DNA of 32,388 bases from JAEXNA01 sp050486105 (GTDB lineage Bacteria; Vulcanimicrobiota; Xenobia; Xenobiales; JADMJV01): contig JBJHCR010000031.1 of assembly GCA_050486105.1 (NCBI GenBank), positions 1-32,388 of the forward strand, in the 5' to 3' direction. Numbering within the stretch: the stretch's first letter is position 1; every line of letters starts with the position of its first letter. Below, piece after piece: positions 22,601 to 30,261 of this stretch. Position numbers and translations under genes: made by a program. The notes below the pieces were generated by a model, which saw only the letters and a list, made by a program, of their open reading frames with translations, was not told where the DNA came from and ran no database searches.

Positions 22601-25600
22601 GCATCTCCAGGTTTTCCACCGGCGGCAGTTCGCCCCCGGAAACCCATAGCGTGAGGGTACTCTCGTTGGGCCGGCCCTCGGCGTCGGCCACCCGAGCCTT
22701 CACCGTGTAGGTCCCCCCGTTGGGAGTCTTAAAGGCCACCTTGATGGGCTTGGACGAGGCGCTGACGGTTTGAGTTTGCAGGTCTTCTCGGGCCTCTTGA
22801 TAGCGGCCTCTCTGCACCCGGTAGTCGTTACGCCAAACAGAAACTTCCACCGGAGTGTCGGCAATGGGGCTGCCGTCGCGTTGGCAAGCGACCACTTCGA
22901 TCTCAAGCTTAGAGCCCTTCTCGACAAAGGCTTTCTCGGTGCGCAAGCCCACATAGTGTTGCGAAGGGTGGACCAGCACGCTGGAACTGGCGTTCCAAGC
23001 CTGGCGGTTGACGTCGGACACTGAGGCCTCGGCGGTCACCACCACCGGTTTAGGGGGTTCAAGCGATCCGAAGTCGAGCTTCAAATGGTGAGTTCCTGAT
23101 GAGTCAGTCACGCTCTGGAAACTCTCGCTGGCCAGATGGGCGGTGCTGGGGCTCCCCCTCCAACCGTGCCAGTCCCACCATGGGGTCCAGGTCCCAAAGG
23201 TGAAGCCGTCAAATCCGGGAGGCGAGTAGGAGCCGGCGGTCGCCGTCACCTGCCAGGTCACCGGAGCCCCGGGCAGGCCCCCTCCGGCGAAGTACTTGGC
23301 CTCCACCGTGGCCGTAGCCGATTCCCCAAACAGGGTGGCGTCGGGACTCATGCCGGCGGTCACCTCAAACTCGGGGCGTCGGAATTCTTGCACTTGAAAG
23401 CTGTGGTTATGATAGCCCCCACCAATGCGGCTGGAGGCGTTCAAGGAGAGGTTGGTATGACCAAGGTTGATGGTCTTGGGCAAGGTGAAGTCCAGATTGA
23501 AGGAACCGTCTTTGGAGGGCTCCACCAGACCCTTGAGCACTTCGTTGCCCACGGCGTCGGTCACCGTCCAATTGATTCCCCCGAGTTCCCCTTCCAAGGC
23601 TACGATGTCGCCCTTGGGTCCGGCCTGCCAGCGGCGCACCCAACCCTTTACACTGACTTTCTCGTCAGGCCGGTACATCTTGCGATCGTCCACCACGAAC
23701 CAGCGCAACTGATCGGAAACCGAGACCTTATTCCAGCCTCCATAGCCATAATAATGAGCTTGCTGGGGCAAGATGGACACGTCGCCATCTTTTTCTGCCA
23801 CTAGGAGGCTGGCGTGAGAATCCGACAGAGCCAAGGTAGCAGACCCCGCATTATTGCTGGTCTGCCGTTCCAAGGTCTGAGCGGAAGGATCCAACAGACT
23901 CAAGTTCACTCCGGCCAGAGTCTTGCCACTCCCCAATTCGGTGGTCATAACCTGCATGCTCTGCTGATCTACCGCGGCACTCAGGCCGATATCGGTCACC
24001 TGCACCCACTTGACGATGCGCTTGCGGTCCCACCAGTTGGTGATCTTGCCGGGAGACTCCACCACCACCACCGCCATGCCTTTGCTCTTGACCAGGGCAG
24101 GCTTGAGGTCGATGCGCACTTCGGTGAGCTCATCAGGCTTGGCCCCGGTGTCGATGGTAGTCTTCACCACCTGCTGTCCGGGAGGGACGAAGGGATCCCG
24201 CTCGGTCTCCCGAGCCAGACGTTCCTGAAACTCTCTCCAGTCCTTGGGCTCCACCGAGTGGACGGTGACCCTCAATTTCGACTCGTTGATGCAGTAGATC
24301 GGATAGGAATTCTGGTCGTTGGGGTCCAGAGTAACCAGGAGTTCTCCCGGTCCCGACAGCTGAGGCTTGGCCGAGCCCACCTTGAAGGTCAGAGTCCGGC
24401 TCTCACCCAGGGTCTGACCAAAGGCATCTGGAATCTTCGGATCCAAAGTGACCGTGTAAGTGGTGCGCCCTTTGGTTTCTCCCCGGATTTGGATTCCGCT
24501 GCCGTTAGCCTCCACCCGCATTCTGGGAATGTCCGGACTAACCTTAACCATGCCGGGCTCAAACAATTCCATATCTAGGGGATTGTTGAAGCTGATATAA
24601 AACGGGGATAACGGAGGGCACTCGCCATAGCCACAGGAGTGACTTTGGACCCTCAAGGGATCGTAGGTGGAAAAACTGTAGCTCTGGGCCTCTTTGGTGA
24701 GCAGTGGACCCTCGGCTGAAGGGGTATCCGGGCCCAGGGTGACGGTGTAGGAGGTGCCGGGTTTGAGTTGCCCGGTGGCCTTAAAAGCCAACCAGCGTTT
24801 GGCCGGTTGCTTGCTCAGATGAGTTCCAGCCATCTCTTCATCGGTGGCCATCCGCACCTCCACCGGGTTCGAGCCGCCGGTCACTTTGATGGTCTTGAGC
24901 ACCGCCCAAGGATCGATGTCCTGGTCGAAAGTCATCCACATCAAAGGATCGAGATTATGCGGCCCCCCCTGAGGAGCGCTACCGGTCATTTTGACCGTGG
25001 GAGTCTGAAAGCTCCACGTCTTGCCCTCAGCCAGAGCGCTGCCGGAACTGGCTTTTGTGCCGCTGGGAACCTCCACCGTGTACTCGGTGGCCATGGGGAA
25101 ACGAGCTTGCTGGGTGCTGCCCTCGCTGACCTCGCCCCGAGGGTCGAACAGCAAGGTCCGGGTTCCGATCCAGCGCCAGGTTCCGGGAGGCTCAGGAGTG
25201 AGTTTGACCGGTGGCTTGAGTTTCGCCAGCTCTTGGTGAGAGGTGACCGCCACCATAGGCTGATTGAAGGTCACGGACAGTTGAGGGGCGATGGGCACCT
25301 CTCCCTCCGGGGCGAAGCGAAGCACTTCCAAAGGCCCGCTGTCCACCGTTGGTGCGTCCGTGGGAGGCAAGGGGGGTGGAAAGGGCTGCGACACTGTCTC
25401 ACCCGGTCGCGGCGGGGGCAAGGACTTCTCGCGCAGGGCAAAATCCTTGATCTCAGGCTTGGCCTTGAAGGCCGGCAACCGCTGCAACAGGGCCTGCACC
25501 TGTCCTTCAGACAGTGGCGTCATGGTCACCGTCTTGACCTGTTCCGGTCGATCTGAGTCCGGACTGCCTTCGCTGAGGGTTAAGCTAAATCCGTCGGTGA

Positions 25601-25754
25601 CTTCGCCTGGCTGGGCCGTGAATTCGGACTCGCTAGAAGTCCTTCGCTCCTGACCGCTCGTTCCGGACCCGGTTACGGATTTCTGTTGGCAACCGCTCAA
25701 GAATATGCCCAGAGTAAACAACAGCAATACCGTTTTTCTATGTCTGTAATGCAT
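19677..25754 (-). CDS. Lipoprotein alpha-2-macroglobulin with thioester motif
   Basis: About 2025 residues. The N-terminus has a lipoprotein signal ending in LSGC (Cys22). Early Ig-like domains (Big_5 type; LEVLRFAPEGEVPIAPQLSVTFNQPM) lead to macroglobulin domains, an A2M_N region (MYRPDEKVSVKGWVRRW) and a methionine/alanine/serine-rich stretch at about residues 1250-1310 that could be the bait region (AMPMSPSAAMREEAPMM). The A2M core follows (DNLTRYRLVALATDGGKQFG), then SYPFDCAEQVSSRLL with an intact C-x-E-Q thioester (Cys1530, Gln1533), an alpha-toroid domain and a C-terminal beta domain. Bacterial A2Ms trap invading proteases in the periplasm. The family usually runs 1500-2000 residues. 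I start at ATG 25754, with GGGGAT about 5 bases upstream; a TTG at 25766 is in frame but less likely. First gene of a three-gene operon. Confidence 0.93.
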   Translation of the reverse strand: MHYRHRKTVLLLFTLGIFLSGCQQKSVTGSGTSGQERRTSSESEFTAQPGEVTDGFSLTLSEGSPDSDRPEQVKTVTMTPLSEGQVQALLQRLPAFKAKPEIKDFALREKSLPPPRPGETVSQPFPPPLPPTDAPTVDSGPLEVLRFAPEGEVPIAPQLSVTFNQPMVAVTSHQELAKLKPPVKLTPEPPGTWRWIGTRTLLFDPRGEVSEGSTQQARFPMATEYTVEVPSGTKASSGSALAEGKTWSFQTPTVKMTGSAPQGGPHNLDPLMWMTFDQDIDPWAVLKTIKVTGGSNPVEVRMATDEEMAGTHLSKQPAKRWLAFKATGQLKPGTSYTVTLGPDTPSAEGPLLTKEAQSYSFSTYDPLRVQSHSCGYGECPPLSPFYISFNNPLDMELFEPGMVKVSPDIPRMRVEANGSGIQIRGETKGRTTYTVTLDPKIPDAFGQTLGESRTLTFKVGSAKPQLSGPGELLVTLDPNDQNSYPIYCINESKLRVTVHSVEPKDWREFQERLARETERDPFVPPGQQVVKTTIDTGAKPDELTEVRIDLKPALVKSKGMAVVVVESPGKITNWWDRKRIVKWVQVTDIGLSAAVDQQSMQVMTTELGSGKTLAGVNLSLLDPSAQTLERQTSNNAGSATLALSDSHASLLVAEKDGDVSILPQQAHYYGYGGWNKVSVSDQLRWFVVDDRKMYRPDEKVSVKGWVRRWQAGPKGDIVALEGELGGINWTVTDAVGNEVLKGLVEPSKDGSFNLDFTLPKTINLGHTNLSLNASSRIGGGYHNHSFQVQEFRRPEFEVTAGMSPDATLFGESATATVEAKYFAGGGLPGAPVTWQVTATAGSYSPPGFDGFTFGTWTPWWDWHGWRGSPSTAHLASESFQSVTDSSGTHHLKLDFGSLEPPKPVVVTAEASVSDVNRQAWNASSSVLVHPSQHYVGLRTEKAFVEKGSKLEIEVVACQRDGSPIADTPVEVSVWRNDYRVQRGRYQEAREDLQTQTVSASSKPIKVAFKTPNGGTYTVKARVADAEGRPNESTLTLWVSGGELPPVENLEMQQLTLVPNAKEYQAGEVAEILVQAPFAPAEGQLTLRRSGLLKTERFQMKEATTILKVPIEEGYVPNLHLTVDLVGSTKIGKTSQPAYASGSLNLSVPPLARTLEVEVKPVHPATDPGSKTSLEVVVKDAQGKPLPNAEVALFAVDEAVLVLTGYSMPNPVEVFYSQRGSDTSDYYSRKYVILNRLEDQPGGDDALEELIGNEMDGMMDGAVTAESAMPMSPSAAMREEAPMMSRQKSDAAKPQSTAPLGQAQAEAAPIAMRTDFNPTALFAPLVKTDAQGKAAVPFKLPDNLTRYRLVALATDGGKQFGKGESALVARLPLMVRPSAPRFLNFGDVFELPVVLQNQTNEPMDVQIAARAVNLDLSGAQGFSLQIPANDRVEVRFPAAADQAGKADIQVGAVGPGAAADAAEVSLPVWTPATTEAFATYGEIDEGATAQKIKPPGEVFPQFGGLEITTSSTALQGLTDAFLYLVSYPFDCAEQVSSRLLAIAALRDVLWAFEAPGMPDAEELQAQVKRDMDRLSMLQKYNGGFGFWATSPETWPYISVHVAHAMARAKEKGYEVPERTLSQSMNYLANVESHIPGWYPEDCKRMIRAYALYVRHRLGDTDMPKVKALISEAGGVTKLPLEGMGWIYYVICKDPDMASLVTEIRRHLNNSITETAGNAHFVTSYSEEAGYVVLASDRRVDGILLEAMIHDQPSNDLIPKLVRGLLAHRKRGQWGNTQDNCFVLLALDLYFQTFEKTTPDFVARIWLGEEFAGEQTFKGRQTDYRSLTIPMSYLAERGEKTLTLAKDGPGRLYYRLGMDYAPTSLKLDPADHGFAVERVYEAVDDPEDVKRDADGTWRIKAGAKVRVRLSMVAPARRYHVALVDPLPAGLEPMNPALAVTGTVPLDPSTQASRGRYWYWMGTWYEHQNMRDERVEAFTSLLWGGVYSYSYMARATTPGAFVVPPTKAEEMYAPETFGRSASDKVVVE

Positions 25755-25972
25755 AACAATCCCCAAAGCTGCATGATGTGGTCACTCTGTCGCCAAAGTT
25801 CTGGAGATCTTCCTGGTCAGGGGTTCTTTGCCTTTCTGAGTCCCGAGTTCTGGAGTTCGAAGGAGATTGGGTCTAGGTCCAGACTCAAGACGACCCCTAT
25901 CTCTTCTTCGAACCGGCTGACTTTCTGATGGCTCGCAAACAGATGCTCAATCTCAAGAGGCTGTGCGCCGAA
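25755..25972. other. Intergenic region with repeat copy and possible gene remnant
   Basis: The 218 bases upstream of the A2M gene hold the third copy of the 20-base repeat (AGAGGCTGTGCGCCGAATCA, 25956-25975), which overlaps the end of the Uma2 gene. The plus-strand frame of 25875-25993 reads like a coding remnant (for example DDPYLFFEPADFLMARKQML), closed upstream by a TAG. No complete gene or clear promoter was found. Confidence 0.4.
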
Positions 25973-26650
25973 TCACAGGTCTTTGAGCCTATCTAGCTCC
26001 GCTTGCAGGAAATCGGCCCTGGCCTTCTCCGCGTCGGCCCGCTGTTTTTGGGCATTTTTCTCGGCCACTGTGTCGGCTCTGGTCTCCAACAGCAGTCCGG
26101 TTTTGGGGTCTTTGAGTCGTAAAGTCTCGTTCTGCACCAACAGTTCGAGGCCCACGCTTTCAAGAAAACTCGGGTTGACCACCGGAAGATAATCCTCCCC
26201 ACGAAGCCGATATAGCCGTAAACGGGGCTTGAGGTATTCCTCCCTGGGGTCGAATAGGACCAACTCACGCACCCCAATCATGGCATAAAGCCCTCGCTTC
26301 TCCCCGAAATCTTCGCTCCGGGTGGAAGCCGAGGTCACCTCGATCACCAAGTCCGGGGGCTTGCCCTCTTCCCAGACTTTATAGTTTTCTCGCCTGGTTT
26401 TGGGCCGACCCAGAACCACCAAGACGTCTGGGGACAAATGACGCCGCCGATTTCCCTCTTCGTAGAACATCAAGATGTTGCCACTGACGTAGACCTCGGA
26501 TTGGTCTTGATAGTGCAACTCCAAACAATGAATCAGGTCCATGATCAGGTCCCTATGGAGGTCGGTTTCACCCATGGGACGGCCGTCGCTGGTGGGATAG
26601 GGTGTATCTTCGTCCTCGAAATCCTCGAGGTTCTTGTTCAGTTCGAGCAC
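25973..26650 (-). CDS. Uma2-family endonuclease-like protein (copy 1)
   Basis: A 225-residue Uma2 (DUF820, PF05685) protein, a restriction-endonuclease-like PD-(D/E)XK fold of unknown job. LSPDVLVVLGRPKTRR, KPPDLVIEVTSASTRSEDFGEKRGLYAMIGVRELVLFDP are the family core. The C-terminus is a short charged coiled coil (AEKNAQKQRADAEKARADFLQAELDRLKDL). The start was chosen by comparison with copy 2: both share AAGGAG eight bases before GTG (26650 here), while the ATG at 26671 exists only in this copy. Sequence is near identical to copy 2 across most of its length. Confidence 0.88.
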   Translation of the reverse strand: MLELNKNLEDFEDEDTPYPTSDGRPMGETDLHRDLIMDLIHCLELHYQDQSEVYVSGNILMFYEEGNRRRHLSPDVLVVLGRPKTRRENYKVWEEGKPPDLVIEVTSASTRSEDFGEKRGLYAMIGVRELVLFDPREEYLKPRLRLYRLRGEDYLPVVNPSFLESVGLELLVQNETLRLKDPKTGLLLETRADTVAEKNAQKQRADAEKARADFLQAELDRLKDL

Positions 26651-26761
26651 GGGGTTTGCTCCTTCGGTCATGTCGGGTCATCCACTCATCTTGACCCCAT
26701 CATGTTATCAGAACTTGTCCGCCATGTAAGCCCAATATGGCCAAGAGTTGACAAAAATGTG
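26651..26761 (-). promoter_or_regulatory. Conserved leader and promoter of Uma2 copy 1
   Basis: Bases 26702-26761 match 32122-32181 upstream of copy 2 at 59 of 60 positions, at the same 52-base distance from the GTG. Read on the minus strand it contains CTTACA, a 17-base spacer and TAACAT next to the leader, a likely promoter, and an inverted pair GCCAT/ATGGC. The Shine-Dalgarno AAGGAG lies 8 bases before the GTG. A region this conserved outside the coding frame must be functional or very recently duplicated. Confidence 0.55.
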
Positions 26762-27051
26762 TCCTGGAACAGGAAAGCCGAATAAGTCAGGGATTTATGC
26801 TTTGAACTCAGGACGTGGTACCCCGAGATTGCAGACCTCGCCCAGCTCACAAGCCGCATCTTCGACTTGAGGGTTCTGTGCCTCAAAGCGGGCCACCGTC
26901 AACAACCATGCCCGGAGCACCAACCTCGGAACCTGAAAAGTTCGTTGAGCAAGAACTTCTCAAGCCAGACAAGAATGACCATCAGATCATGTCGATCCGG
27001 GCAAGTCTCGTTCGACTAATTGGTGAAGCCCAGAAGAGAAGGAGAAATGAT
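26762..27051. other. Intergenic, weak coding traces only
   Basis: The 290 bases between the Uma2 leader and the DUF1428 gene have open frames on the plus strand but none with a family match or a good start. One (26872-27051) is in frame with DUF1428 but is absent from that family. A plus-strand stretch (26817-26900) reads like protein (WYPEIADLAQLTSRIFDL) and may be a remnant. No hairpin terminator was seen. Confidence 0.4.
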
Positions 27052-27405
27052 ATGACTTATGTTGATGGATTCGTAGCCGCGGTGCCCACGGCTAACCGCG
27101 AGAAATTTCGAAAACATGCCCAGGAAGCCTCGGTGGTTTTCAAAGAGTTTGGCGCCCTGAGTTACCTAGAATGTTGGGGCGATGACGTTCCTCAGGGGAA
27201 GGTCACCTCTTTCCCCATGGCCGTGAAACTCAAAGAGGATGAGACCGTCATTTTCAGTTGGATCACCTGGCCGGACAAGAGCACCCGGGACGCCGGAATG
27301 GCCAAAGTGATGACCGATCCCCGCCTCAAACCCGACGTGAACCCTATGCCCTTCGATGGCTCCCGCATGATCTACGGGGGGTTTGAGGTCCTGGTGGAGG
27401 CATGA
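27052..27405 (+). CDS. DUF1428 family protein
   Basis: A 117-residue protein of the DUF1428 family (dimeric ferredoxin-like fold, function unknown). MTYVDGFVAAVPTANREKFRKHAQEASVVFKEFGALSYLECWGDDVPQGKVTSFPMAVKLKEDETVIFSWITWPDK and FDGSRMIYGGFEVLVEA cover the whole usual length. The start at 27052 has a strong AAGGAG 8 bases upstream. Its stop overlaps the next gene's ATG by four bases (ATGA), so the two are cotranslated. Confidence 0.9.
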   Translation: MTYVDGFVAAVPTANREKFRKHAQEASVVFKEFGALSYLECWGDDVPQGKVTSFPMAVKLKEDETVIFSWITWPDKSTRDAGMAKVMTDPRLKPDVNPMPFDGSRMIYGGFEVLVEA

Positions 27406-28313
27406 AAATGCAAGATTCACACGAACAAAAAATTGTCCCTTGCCTCTGGTTCGACGGTCAGGCCGAAGAAGCCGCGAATTTCTACTGCCGCATTTTTCCT
27501 CAGTCCCTAACTTTGGAAACACGCCGCTACACTCAGGTGGGGTACGAGCATCACGGACAAAGGCCCGGCTCAATCGCGACCGTATCCTTCGAACTTGCCG
27601 GTTATCGCTTGTTAGGACTCAATGGGGGACCTCATTTCCAGTTCACTCCGGCCATCTCATTTTTCGTGCTCTGTCGCAACGAAAACGAAGCCACCGAGTT
27701 GTGGAATGAGCTGTCTGAAGATGGGACTACTCTCATGCCTTTTGACAGCTATCCGTGGTCTCCGATGTATGGTTGGCTGAACGACCGATTTGGAGTATCC
27801 TGGCAGGTCATGTTGGAGCCCGACCCGCCTAAGGACATCGCTATCGTACCGTCATTGATGTTCGTCGGCCAACAGCACGGTAAAGCCCAAGAGGCCCTAA
27901 ATTTTTACACCTCCACCTTTCCCAATTCCGCTATCGGCGAGGTGGCCCGGTACGAGGCCGGTGGACCGGACCCCGAAGGCACCATCAAGCACGCTCGCTT
28001 CGAGCTGTTCGGGCAGACCTTCGCTCTTATGGAAAGCGCCCTGGAACACGGTTTCGCATTCAGTCCGGCTACCTCACTGATGGTGATGTGCGACAACCAA
28101 CAAGAGGTCGACCAGTGCTGGAATCGACTGTCAGCCGTCCCCGAAGCCGAGCAGTGCGGTTGGCTGGCGGACAAGTTCGGGGTCTCCTGGCAGATCGTGC
28201 CCAAGGTCCTAGTCGAATTATTGGGTCAACCCGAGCACTCGGATCGAGTCATGGCTGCCATGCTCAACATGAAGAAGCTGGAGATAGAGGGTTTGACCTT
28301 GGCGGCTCGGTAA
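27402..28313 (+). CDS. Double VOC-domain (PhnB-like) protein
   Basis: A 303-residue protein of two tandem vicinal-oxygen-chelate domains of the PhnB/3-demethylubiquinone methyltransferase-like type (PF06983). Domain 1 (about residues 9-143): IVPCLWFDGQAEEAANFYCRIFPQS ... MYGWLNDRFGVSWQVML. Domain 2 (about 148-290): IVPSLMFVGQQHGKAQEALNFYTSTFPNS ... CGWLADKFGVSWQIVPKVL. Single-domain relatives are about 135-160 residues, so this is a fused duplication able to form a whole dimer-like active site in one chain. Substrate unknown. Translation is coupled to the DUF1428 gene. Confidence 0.9.
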   Translation: MKMQDSHEQKIVPCLWFDGQAEEAANFYCRIFPQSLTLETRRYTQVGYEHHGQRPGSIATVSFELAGYRLLGLNGGPHFQFTPAISFFVLCRNENEATELWNELSEDGTTLMPFDSYPWSPMYGWLNDRFGVSWQVMLEPDPPKDIAIVPSLMFVGQQHGKAQEALNFYTSTFPNSAIGEVARYEAGGPDPEGTIKHARFELFGQTFALMESALEHGFAFSPATSLMVMCDNQQEVDQCWNRLSAVPEAEQCGWLADKFGVSWQIVPKVLVELLGQPEHSDRVMAAMLNMKKLEIEGLTLAAR

Positions 28314-28566
28314 GGGTGTCGGCCCTGGTGGTAAGGAAAAACCCGGATTGAGCCTCCCCCTGGCGAAGGTGCTCAAACCCAAACAACACGGCCCAACCAA
28401 CGCCCAGGGATGGGACGCCAATACGCACGCCCATGGGCCCTGAATGTCAAGGACGGGGATCCATCTGCAGAGACGGGTACCCGTCCGCAGGGCGGGTGTG
28501 TCCTCTTGGCCTTCTCCATCCCTTAGGGCAGGTCAGGGAAGCACCTTTGCTGTTCGGGCGTTGAGG

Positions 28567-28600
28567 CGCCGGGAACCCACGCAAGCTCGGGTTCCCGGCG
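28567..28600. repeat. 12-bp perfect hairpin
   Basis: CGCCGGGAACCC (28567-28578) pairs exactly with GGGTTCCCGGCG (28589-28600) around a 10-base loop. There is no T-tract on either side, so it is unlikely to be an intrinsic terminator. Such GC-rich hairpins are often dispersed repeats. Confidence 0.6.
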
Positions 28601-28731
28601 TTCCGCGGGTGGGGCAAGGAGCGGAGAAGGCGCATACCGGGTTGTATGTAACTGATGAGCGACACAGTCATGAGGGATGGATCATCACCCCACTGATATG
28701 ATTTACTTCTTGACGCGTCCTTAGCCAGGCA

Positions 28732-28775
28732 CGACAACCTCACTGAGCACAGATCTGGGCTCAGTGAGGTTGTCG
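28732..28775. repeat. 17-bp perfect inverted repeat
   Basis: CGACAACCTCACTGAGC (28732-28748) and its exact inverse GCTCAGTGAGGTTGTCG (28759-28775) flank a 10-base loop. No T-run follows on either strand. The site lies 70 bases before the start codon of the next gene and may be an operator, cruciform or transposon end. Confidence 0.7.
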
Positions 28776-28844
28776 ATCTCTCGGGCGAGCTCATTAGAAC
28801 TTGGTCTGAAAGGTTTTGCTATAAACGATCGCAAAGTCAGTCCA

Positions 28845-30176
28845 ATGAAAGCAGTCCGCAATCTTGTCTTGGGCCTGTTGGCGGTCCTTCTTGTCGCCTA
28901 CGCTATTTGGGTGCAGTTCCCGAGTGCCCAACACGCAGAAGTCACCGAGCTTGCCCTGGCCAACGCCAGGCAGCGAAATCTAGCCTTGCTGGAACTGGCC
29001 AAGGACCCGGAGCTCAATGGTTATCTTGAACCAACTTTATTGCCCTACTGGGGGCGGCAAAGCGGTGAGCGTGACCCCAAAGCTCCAATCGAGCAAGTGT
29101 TGGAAGCCTGGCAAGACTACTCTTCTTCCTTCAAGGGAGAGAAGGTTGATCACTCCAAGCTCCAGCAAGACCAGGACCAGGCCTATTTGAAAGCGCTAGA
29201 AGACTTCCGCCAACTCAGGCCACAGCTCTTGCAGGCATTGCAGAAGCCCGTTTTCTATCCGCCGAACAGCCCCATCTCCTTTGACACTGAAGTCATGAAT
29301 TTTAATGGAATTCGGAATTTGGCCTTGTTGACCGTAGGCTTGGCCGAGGCCGATGTTGCTGCGGGAGATCCCGCCTCTGCTGCTGAGGCCACAGTTTCGA
29401 TTCTCCAACTTGGAAGTAAAATGATGGCTCATGGTACCCTCATCCAAGACATGATAGGGGTCGCCATCCAAGCCATTGGGACCGACGGTTTTCTGGAACT
29501 GATCCCTCCCCAAACACAGCTAGAGGCTTCCATTTGGAAAGATCTTGCCGCTCGACTGGTGGAGGCGATTCCACCGACCGAACAGATGGAGTACGCCTTG
29601 GAAGGCGAACTCCTTTTCGGTCAATCCATATTCGACAGCCTGGATCAGCCTTTCGACGGCCTGGAAGAAATCAACAATCCGATACCCCTACCTGGCTTTA
29701 CAGCCCGAGAAGAACGCATCTACAAGAACACCATGACCGGTATGCTGATCACCTACCGAGACACCAGAAGGATCGTCCAAGACAAATCCCTCACCGAACC
29801 CAACTTCTTTGACTGGGTGACCGGCAGAGCCGGCTACCTCCAGCAGGTTCTGGTTCCCAACACCGAGCGAGCCGCCACCCAGATGGAAATCAATCGGGCT
29901 CGCATCAGCGGACTGGCCACAGCCGTGGGGGTCCTTGCCTATCGGGCTCAAGAGGGAGTACTTCCGTCCGATCTTTCGAAGCTCACCGAGGCGGGAATCC
30001 CCCATCTTGAGCCCATGCCGGAGAATCTCAAATTTAGCCTGGAAGATGAGACCGCCATCTTGATCGTAACCGTGGACGACCCGACGGCCCCCGCAATCAT
30101 CAACTCTTGGAAGCGGGAAATCAGGTGGTATCAACAGCAGGACAACGAGCTCCGCTTCATACTCCCCACAAATTGA
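28845..30176 (+). CDS. Membrane-anchored protein of unknown function
   Basis: A 443-residue protein with one N-terminal membrane helix (about residues 5-22, RNLVLGLLAVLLVAYAIWV). The rest is a large, mostly helical soluble region, probably periplasmic. The C-terminal part carries ARISGLATAVGVLAYRAQEGVLPSDLSKLTEAGIP, the same G-x(2)-P-x-(S/D)L-x-x-L style segment seen near the end of the ECF partner protein, typical of pseudopilin-like and planctomycete-type unknown proteins. No enzyme motif is visible. I placed the start at ATG 28845, directly before the helix; the upstream in-frame codons to 28764 have no such features. No Shine-Dalgarno stands out. Confidence 0.65.
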   Translation: MKAVRNLVLGLLAVLLVAYAIWVQFPSAQHAEVTELALANARQRNLALLELAKDPELNGYLEPTLLPYWGRQSGERDPKAPIEQVLEAWQDYSSSFKGEKVDHSKLQQDQDQAYLKALEDFRQLRPQLLQALQKPVFYPPNSPISFDTEVMNFNGIRNLALLTVGLAEADVAAGDPASAAEATVSILQLGSKMMAHGTLIQDMIGVAIQAIGTDGFLELIPPQTQLEASIWKDLAARLVEAIPPTEQMEYALEGELLFGQSIFDSLDQPFDGLEEINNPIPLPGFTAREERIYKNTMTGMLITYRDTRRIVQDKSLTEPNFFDWVTGRAGYLQQVLVPNTERAATQMEINRARISGLATAVGVLAYRAQEGVLPSDLSKLTEAGIPHLEPMPENLKFSLEDETAILIVTVDDPTAPAIINSWKREIRWYQQQDNELRFILPTN

Positions 30177-30220
30177 TTGACATCTTCGAGACAAAATTGG
30201 GAGCAAGGCTCAGCAACACT

Positions 30221-30236
30221 CAAAGCGAAAGCTTTG
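30221..30236 (+). other. GAAA-tetraloop hairpin in the hydrolase leader
   Basis: CAAAGC and GCTTTG form a 6-bp stem closed by the stable tetraloop GAAA, 25 bases upstream of the hydrolase ATG and just before its AGGAG. It may stabilise the transcript or shape ribosome access. It is short and may be incidental. Confidence 0.35.
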
Positions 30237-30261
30237 GCAAGACAGCTTTAGGAGATCGACC

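Larger units (their letters stand above)
28314..28844. other. Long intergenic region rich in palindromes
   Basis: These 531 bases carry no convincing gene. They hold a near-tandem pair of about 20 bases with the palindrome GACGGGTACCCGTC (28472-28485), a 12-bp hairpin at 28567-28600, and a 17-bp perfect inverted repeat at 28732-28775. A TATAAA (28820-28825) lies 19 bases before the next start codon, a weak promoter candidate. An 85-codon open frame (28444-28701) is Arg/Ser-rich with no family resemblance. Confidence 0.5.

Noticed and set aside
24768..25556. Long plus-strand open frame (262 codons) opposite the A2M gene, with others at 23136-23804 and 23814-24578
   Set aside because: They mirror the strongly biased codon use of the alpha-2-macroglobulin gene and have no family resemblance or ribosome site.
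26815..27051. In-frame extension upstream of the DUF1428 gene
   Set aside because: The family begins at MTYVDGF, and a strong Shine-Dalgarno lies just before 27052.
28444..28701. 85-codon open frame in the palindrome-rich region
   Set aside because: Arg/Ser-rich composition typical of a chance frame; no ribosome site or family match.
28732..28775. Intrinsic terminator reading of the 17-bp inverted repeat
   Set aside because: No T-tract follows on either strand, and no gene ends close enough upstream.
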